Shown: in pieces, positions 57,701-64,000 of the stretch
Layout of the letters: each line of letters starts with the position of its first letter
Position numbering within the stretch: the first letter of the stretch is position 1
NCBI GenBank assembly: GCA_951230915.1
Contig: OX579638.1
Coordinates: 15,890,696 to 15,954,695 of the forward strand
Reading direction: 5' to 3'
Length of the DNA: 64,000 bases
DNA from: Antitrichia curtipendula
Lineage: Eukaryota > Streptophyta > Bryopsida > Hypnales > Leucodontaceae
Notes under the pieces: generated by a model
What the model was told of the DNA's origin: nothing
The model's database searches: none
What the model saw: only the letters and a program-made list of their open reading frames with translations
Program-made: the position numbers and the translations under genes

Positions 57701-60634
57701 TATAGTTCGAAAAAAATTGACACAACTTTCAAAATGTCGTCATCCTGTTCAATTGAGAGCAAATTCCAAGAAGCTCAAATCTGAAGGCCTTCAGCATTTC
57801 GGGGCTAATGACACAATTCTTGAAGAACACAATCAAACATCAATTTTGTTATATTGGCACAAATCAGAATGGCAAAGAACTGGCTAGGACTTTAACAGAT
57901 TCAGATTTCGGAGGCACCTGCCATCAAAATTACCAATGTCTTGAATTTTCTGACAACATATGGAATTGACATCAACTGTGAGCAGACTCAAGTGGGGAGA
58001 TCAAGCTGCCACTGAAACTTACACTGAAAACAACATTGGAATGTCGTGAAAACTGCATTGTTATAAGCACCTAAACATTAAATACAAGGACGTGAATGCA
58101 TTGCAATGACATTCCATAGTAAATGTTGTCAACACCAAATAGCTGCAAAGCACCTGCTTCTCTTGTGAGAGGTGACAACATCCAACTCCAACTCCCAGTT
58201 CCCACTTTCTTCATGTTCCATGTCTGACAAAATTGTGACAACACCTCCGTTGTAGTAAATGCATGATTGTATGAAATTAACAATGAAGAAATCAAACAAA
58301 AATAAGTTAAGCTTGAATTTCCAGTGATTGCAGAACAATGGCTTTCCACCGGCATGAATGACATCCTCATTGTAACTATGTTGGTTTTCTTACACGTAGA
58401 GAGAGTTAGAAATACAAATAAATAAAACTTTAATGTTTTGAAACATGGACAGCCTTCACCGATTAGTGAATCAGGTGTCTGTGACAATGATATCTATCAA
58501 CCACCTTGATAAGTTTCCCAATGTGGGAGAGAAGGACAGGAGAAATTAAAAATACAGACTGGTGTTAAAGAAACTGCTCAATTTGACAAACACATTTTGG
58601 GTTCACTGCCGTCCTGTTCATATGTCTCTGAAATTTCTTGGATGCCTTGATCAGATTGTCTTTGTGCTGGACGAGTCAGTAAGAATGAGAATCACCTCAG
58701 CCCAATCGGTTAAATATGCATTTTTTCCATGAGCTTCAAGAACTAGGCAACATTTTGCTTTGTATGGTGGAGTGGCAACTTACGTGCTTGAATCCCAATG
58801 TTTAAAGTGCACCTGTTTCAACAGTGGATTGTACTGCATCTTCATGAGTGGTACTGCTCGTCACACATTTTCTGTTTTTTAATTTTGGATAGATAGATAG
58901 AGTAGGCATCTTGGAAACAAGCACCTACAATTTCAACCACAGCTCTTGTCACAAGTGCTCGTTTTAAAATTAAAACTTCTCGAACAGGTTACCTACCTAA
59001 CATGTACACACAATTGCAATTCATAGTATTGAGCAAACACTTTTGAATCTGCCTCAATGAAACCTTAGATGTATGTCGTAATCATCCAGCAATTCCTTAA
59101 ATCGTGCACAATGGAGGACCTGTTGTACCTACACATGTTGCCCTTGTTTGCACCCAACCACGGCACTTGAGGATGTGTTTCAGAGATCCAAACTTTGAGA
59201 GACAAAAGTGTCAAAAACTCTGAAACTCGAAACTTCTAAATGTCTGCATCTCTAAACATTAGGACTCGAGGAAATCTATAATTTGTGGTTTCAGTCAGGC
59301 TACTAAAAACTTGTGCCTGTTTTCCACTGAATTCCACTATCCTCATGACTGTCAGCCACACACAAAAAGAAGAAGTTGTTCCTCACATTTGGCAAGAACC
59401 GAGTTTGAAAATGCACACTTGCCACTGCAAATTGCGAAATTTGAATATCAAGTTTCGGTGACAGGAATGAAGAGAAGTGCTCATCACACAATGGTTTGTT
59501 TGCAGTGCACAAGTGAGTGATAGCAGCTTTGGGAAGAGGAGCTGACTAGATTTCACCAGCAACCGGAAAAACAAATTAATTTGAAGTAACCTCTACAGCA
59601 CCAAAGGATTTCATTGTTGAAACCGGGAGGGTAATTTAGATGGTAGGGGTCATATTTTAGGTCAAAAGAATCAGAGAAGGATGGTGAATGTGTTTGTCGA
59701 GACGTAAATGACATTGCACTAATGACAACCCTCGACGTGTGACCTCATCAAAGCTATGCAAAGAAAACATGAAACGTGAAGCTAGCTTGACTGGACACAA
59801 CTGCTGCGTGAAAGCTTTAGCATGTTTCAACTGGGTGACTGATGGTTCAAGCAAGTGATCAGTGGCAACTAACAAATGGATGCTAACTTTTTAGGGCTTT
59901 TTAGGGCTTTCAGAACTGTGAGCTCGAAGTCTATTCTTTGATGGCATTAGTCTGAGGTAGACAAGCCTATTACCACCCGGATTTGGAATCTGGATAGCTT
60001 AGGGCCAATCCAAGAGGGGCACATATTTTTCAGAGGTGTGTGCTTGTTTCACGGATCAAACCCAAGTGGAATTATAATTTTTCAATTAAAATTGTAGTTT
60101 CTCTGAATTTTTGAAGTGATAACTCTGAAATTATAAAACCGCCGATAGAGTGAAGTCATAAACACCCCACAAACACCCCATTATTGCCCTTTCATGTATC
60201 TATTGGCATTTAAGTTCCCACCAATCAAGGATTGACACTAAACCCATTTTGGCATTAATTTACTGATTTTGTCACAATCTCGAAGGGATTTGCATATTTT
60301 ATAGGTATATTTGGATGAAGCAACAAATGGAATTGGAGTCAAAACAAATAGGCAACGGACGGAATTGGGCTAGCCCACCTAAGTACTTTCCATTCTTGAG
60401 GTCCATCTTCACGTGGTGGCCGGGCCAATTTGTTGTGTAAGAACTCTGAAATTCTCATTTGTGATTGGACAAAAGGTTGAAATAGGTCCAAACTGCTTTA
60501 CACCTAGAGGTTGGGCTAATTTGGTGGAATTAAAAAAAGACATGATTGACATGGCTCAAGCTTGGTGAATTAGGTGCATCAAGAATGGGAAGACAATGTC
60601 AAATATTAAAAATACTTTTTGTAATAAAAAAATA
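57701..60634. other. Unassigned stretch of mixed composition
   Basis: About 2.9 kb, less AT-rich than the neighbouring repeats in 57.7-59.9 kb, so it might be unique DNA or an unrecognised element. The longest frames (58071-58487 minus, 138 codons; 59303-59520 on both strands) show no domain that I know. I found no credible exon chain and no terminal repeats. Confidence 0.4.
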
Positions 60635-60930
60635 TTTTTTCAACAAATCAAATCCATTGAATTTTGTGCAATTGGCCTCAAGGGGATTGGCTTGGCCTCT
60701 AGGTGGAAAATGGCCTTGAAAGAGAGAGAAGGAGCTAAAATTTTCTAAATTTTATTGAATTGGTCCAGCTTTTTGGCCTCAAGATCTTCACATATATGGG
60801 AGAAATGACCCCTATTATAATCATATTCTAATGAGGTTGAGGACGGTCTTAAGCCTAACATGAGTTGAAATTTTTTGTGCAATTGGCCTCAAAGGGAACT
60901 AACCCAACTTTTAGGTGTAAAGTAGCCCTT
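60635..60930. repeat. Dispersed repeat, partner of 51566-52112
   Basis: Collinear with the 51566 copy (AACAAATCAAAT, GTGCAATTGGCCTCAAGGGG, CCTCTAGGTGGAAAATGGCC, TTCTAATGAG, then AACTTTTAGGTGTAAAGTAGCCC). This copy lacks the Stowaway insertion, so it marks the empty site. Confidence 0.7.
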
Positions 60931-61442
60931 CATTTCTATTGATCATTGACATCCCTTGGCAAGAGTTATGCATTAAAAAGCAAACCTTTATCATTTATAC
61001 AAGACAACGTATTTTGGTAAAATGCTTTTTTTAGAAAGTTTTATAGATCTTGAAGGGACTATTCAAAGCTATTAATTTTGTTGCAGCTTTTTGAAGGCAA
61101 ACAACAATGTGAATGTCAAGATGTGGATACGTGTGGTAAGAATTGAACAATGTTACTTGGCCTTAGAACCCTGGGTTGGTCATTGCAAAAATCAGCCTTT
61201 TGGGAATCGGGTGAATTATTTGCTTAAAAAAATTCAAGAGCCTCCATTGAAAGTTGAATTATTGTGCAAGACCTCCCCTTTTCACATAAAATTTCAAGGA
61301 TTAACATTTGCACTTTTGTCTTGCATAGAAGGATTTTCTATCATCCATCAAACACTTAGTGTCCACAACAACGTTACAAAATTAAAATCAACTATTATAC
61401 CAAAGTTTTTCTAATAACCTCGGATTTTTTATTAGAGGGTTG
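60931..61442. other. Stretch with one unassigned 107-codon frame
   Basis: The open frame 61091-61414 on the plus strand has no recognisable domain, no matching exon nearby and AT-driven codon use. I do not call it a gene. Confidence 0.4.
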
Positions 61443-61675
61443 TTATTATGTGAACATAGGAGTGTAAGCCCATGAGCCTAGAATACCAAACACCTATGTT
61501 ATGGGTGTATATACTATAGAAACTGTTTATGATTATAGGATATATATGTTACAAATACCCATATTATAAGTGTTTATGATACATACACCTTCTACAGTGC
61601 GCGGTATCTATATTATAGGTACCTATATTGTAGGCTCAATGCTCAGAAGCTTGCATTCTTGGGCTCACATACTAG
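61443..61675. mobile_element. Diverged copy of the small GCTAGCATGTGA-type element
   Basis: The ends TTATTATGTGAACATAG and GGGCTCACATACTAGCAC are eroded versions of those at 26281-26491. GAGCCTAGAAT and repeated CTATATT..AGGTA motifs inside are shared. Non-coding. Confidence 0.6.
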
Positions 61676-61818
61676 CACCGTTGCTTTTGATCATATAAGG
61701 TACAAATACAAACATTGATATAAATACGAATACTGAGATGAATTTGGTCACAAAGTCAAGTATGGAAAAGGATTGATTATTTCATATTCTTTGTTGACCG
61801 CCATGCTTATTTGAACCC

Positions 61819-61898
61819 TTAACCCTTAAAAGACAGAGCTCATGACTGTGTAGTAAAGTTGCAAACGTTGCACGGACACTTGGTCTTTTAGGAGTTAA
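61819..61898. mobile_element. Tiny TTAA-type element (80 bp)
   Basis: TTAA-CCCTTAAAAGACAGAG at the left and TTGGTCTTTTAGGAG-TTAA at the right are imperfect inverted ends of the CCCCTAAAGG type. It is probably an internal-deletion derivative. Confidence 0.6.
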
Positions 61899-62207
61899 AA
61901 AGAAGAATCCGTCAAAAATTGAACACAAATTGATGGTCAAAATGATTTTTCACACAATTTCTTTCTTCCTTCTTAAACAAGGGTATGATACAACACAAGT
62001 CAAAATTTGTGGATTTCATAACAAAACCTAAAGCAAGTGTAAAAACTTAAATTATATTATAATTACAAAAAAAAATTAATGTGAGTTTAGAGACATTTTT
62101 TTTTAAAAATCTATGAAAAATGAAGGTGAATCAATGTTAAGTGAACTTCATTCTATAACACATTTGATCTAAATCAAATAACATTCTTTATTTATATATC
62201 ATGCAAA

Positions 62208-63135
62208 TTAACCCCTAAAGGTCAGCATGCGCTTTTTGGCAACATAGAAATTTTGGGCAGGTACTTATGACTGGAGATTTTCATATTTCAGGCTAAAATA
62301 TTAGTAGAAGGTGGAGACAAGGAATATCTTTCATATGCACTAAATTTCAAGACATTTAGAAATGTGAGTCAAAAGTTATGGCCTAATATGTTAAATTTTT
62401 TTGTAAATGGGCAGTCCAGGCAGATTTTTAAAAATCAACTTTTTCAAAAACAAAATTTGAAATTGTTTATCTAGAAGTTACATATATGTGGAAAGCTTTG
62501 AATCATTCTATTTTGATCAATGAGTCAAGAGTTATGAGGAGTTTTAGTTTGCGGGCAGTTATGGATTATCTATTCTAAAATAAACTTTGAAGTCCCTTAT
62601 TTTACTCAATTTTCAATATTTTTGGAAACAAATAATTCATAGGATGTAGATTTTTTATTACAACATTGCAACCATTGGAATTGACATTTTTCAATTCCAT
62701 AACTAAATTCTCAAAATTTTCATATTTTGAATCATTCTTTACTTCTTTGTACTTACTATTTTTTCCCTATATGTTGTACACTTCCAAATGATGTGAAGTT
62801 TTCTAAGCATACAACTAATTTGTCTAGAAAAAGAATCCATATAAGCACAACCATTTTGGACATTTTTTCATAGAAAAACGAGCTTGTGAAATGCAGCACC
62901 CTTTTTTTTTGCAGGATCAAAAAAATGATTTCTGTGAATTTGAAAGCTCATGTCTTGCAATCCACGAGGTGAATTTTTTTGAATTTTTACCACATGTTTT
63001 CAAGTCTGCATACTATAAGATCCTAAGGTTACATGTGTCAAATTTATTTATTTTTCAAGAATTTGATACTTGTACTAAAAATGGCAGTTTTGGAATATTT
63101 TGGGTGAAAACATAGTCACGATCCTTGGGGATTAA
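62208..63135. mobile_element. TTAA-flanked MITE, complete (928 bp)
   Basis: The left end is TTAA-CCCCTAAAGGTC and the right end GATCCTTGGGGA-TTAA. Collinear with the reverse complement of 19955-20887. Inside, two copies of a GAGTCAA(A/G)AGTTATG phrase lie about 155 bp apart. Non-coding, AT-rich. Confidence 0.87.
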
Positions 63136-63822
63136 ACAAACCTCAAGTGCCTTTTCATGGTGATCATATATGTGAATATTGGTAGATAGAGAGTTGCATA
63201 CTCGTTGTTGCATTTCAAGAAAAAAGTCACTTAGAAATATTATTTGAAGTGTAAATTTCCAAATCAATGTTAATCTTTATAGTATAATCTACGAATACCT
63301 TCATAGCTCAAAATTAAGGGGAGTCAAAATTTTAGGATCTCAATTCAACAAACTCACTAACATTTCTATTGGGGTCTACATTAGAAGGAGTCATGGTGCA
63401 TTTAACAATGTGTTTCTTGAACAAGAAATGTGACTCATGTCACTAAAACAAAGAAATCTAAAAATGTTCAATTCTATGGAACAAGATGTTGATCTAATAC
63501 TCAAGGTCTACTCTTCATTCTATTTAGTTTTGCTTCTCAAATAGTATCATTCCTACAAAGATGGGATCACACTAATTTTTTTTTTAAATCATCAAAAATT
63601 GTAGATTGTACTTTCATCCTATTGCAAACACCATGAATGACAAAGACCACACTATACATGTAATTATAACATTATTCAAAGTACAAAGAAAAACTCAATC
63701 CATAAATAATGTCGTGGATTCTTTAAATCATGGGAGTAACACTAAACAAAACTATGTCAAATACTATAATCATGGTGTCTATTTAGTGTGACCACACTTA
63801 TGTAATTTGACACATAGATTTA
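63136..63822. other. Stretch without recognised genes
   Basis: The sequence is AT-rich. No supported feature. Confidence 0.5.
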
Positions 63823-64000
63823 GGGCCGGTTTCCATGTGGGATCAGGGCCAATGAAGCCCACCAATCAAACGGTAAGAATGGGGACCAGGGCTTTTTTTT
63901 TTGGCGCTGAGACGCCAGAATGCGCTCAACACCGAACCCTGGCAAACGGCCTGTGGGAACGGGGGAGGGCCTCAAATCGCCAAGTGCGTCTTCAATGCGT
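63823..64000. mobile_element. Possible left end of a fourth Harbinger-like element (runs off window)
   Basis: TTA at 63820-63822 is followed by GGGCCGGTTTCCATGTGG. Composition changes here from AT-rich to clearly GC-rich through the window edge. The layout (TTA, then GGG..., then a GTTTCCA.GTGG block) resembles the ends of E2 (TTA-GGGTAC) and E3 (GGTTCCCACTTGG). Only 178 bp are visible and the other end is missing, so this is tentative. Confidence 0.45.

Noticed and set aside
61091..61414. A 107-codon plus-strand gene.
   Set aside because: No known domain, no splice partners and AT-driven composition. It cannot be supported.
1..64000. CRISPR arrays, tRNA or rRNA genes, operons.
   Set aside because: The tandem repeats seen lack the spacer pattern, no cloverleaf or rRNA block was recognised, and the introns and transposons show eukaryotic nuclear DNA.

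Overview
The window looks like intergenic DNA from a large, repeat-rich plant-lineage (streptophyte) nuclear genome. It holds one host gene that I recognise with confidence, a spliced UDP-glucuronate 4-epimerase (GAE-type) gene on the minus strand at about 14.1-15.9 kb. Its intact three-exon structure, plant-type N-terminus, GT-AG introns, Stowaway-type MITE ends and solo LTRs all point to a green plant or charophyte alga. Species cannot be fixed from the sequence. I saw no tRNA, rRNA, CRISPR, operon or prokaryotic signal.

Layout: 1-3056 is the 3' part of a long LTR copy. 3057-9174 is a badly decayed PIF/Harbinger element (E1) with transposase and Myb-like relics and two MITE insertions. 9.2-12.8 kb is AT-rich nested MITEs. 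12.8-18.5 kb is the GAE gene with its flanks. 18.5-27.0 kb is AT-rich repeat: MITEs, a 30-bp minisatellite and a cluster of about 250-bp repeats. 27105-32379 is PIF/Harbinger element E2, with TIRs and a TTA duplication. 32.4-38.8 kb is a dense MITE zone plus a second, inverted cluster of the 250-bp repeat. 38846-42889 is a small MITE split by a 3.9-kb solo LTR with an AGGGT duplication. 43369-49461 is PIF/Harbinger element E3, with TIRs and a TAA duplication. 49.8-63.1 kb holds hAT-like, TTAA-flanked, Stowaway-like and TA-flanked MITEs in AT-rich DNA. At 63823 what may be the end of a fourth Harbinger-like element runs off the window.

How the parts relate: E1, E2 and E3 share one architecture. 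A DDE (HARBI1-like) transposase lies on the plus strand, converging on a Myb/SANT-like (trihelix-type) partner gene on the minus strand. In Harbinger transposons both proteins are needed for movement. In E2 and E3 the ends, target duplications and catalytic DDE triads are intact, but every gene carries one or two in-frame stop codons, so both look recently dead. Around them lie many non-autonomous elements whose ends can be read directly. They include a TTAA-flanked family with CCCC-starting ends (piggyBac-like signature), TA-flanked AGGT-ended families, Stowaway-type elements and hAT-type elements with exact 8-bp duplications. These nested insertions give a relative history of the locus and are the most interesting content of the window.
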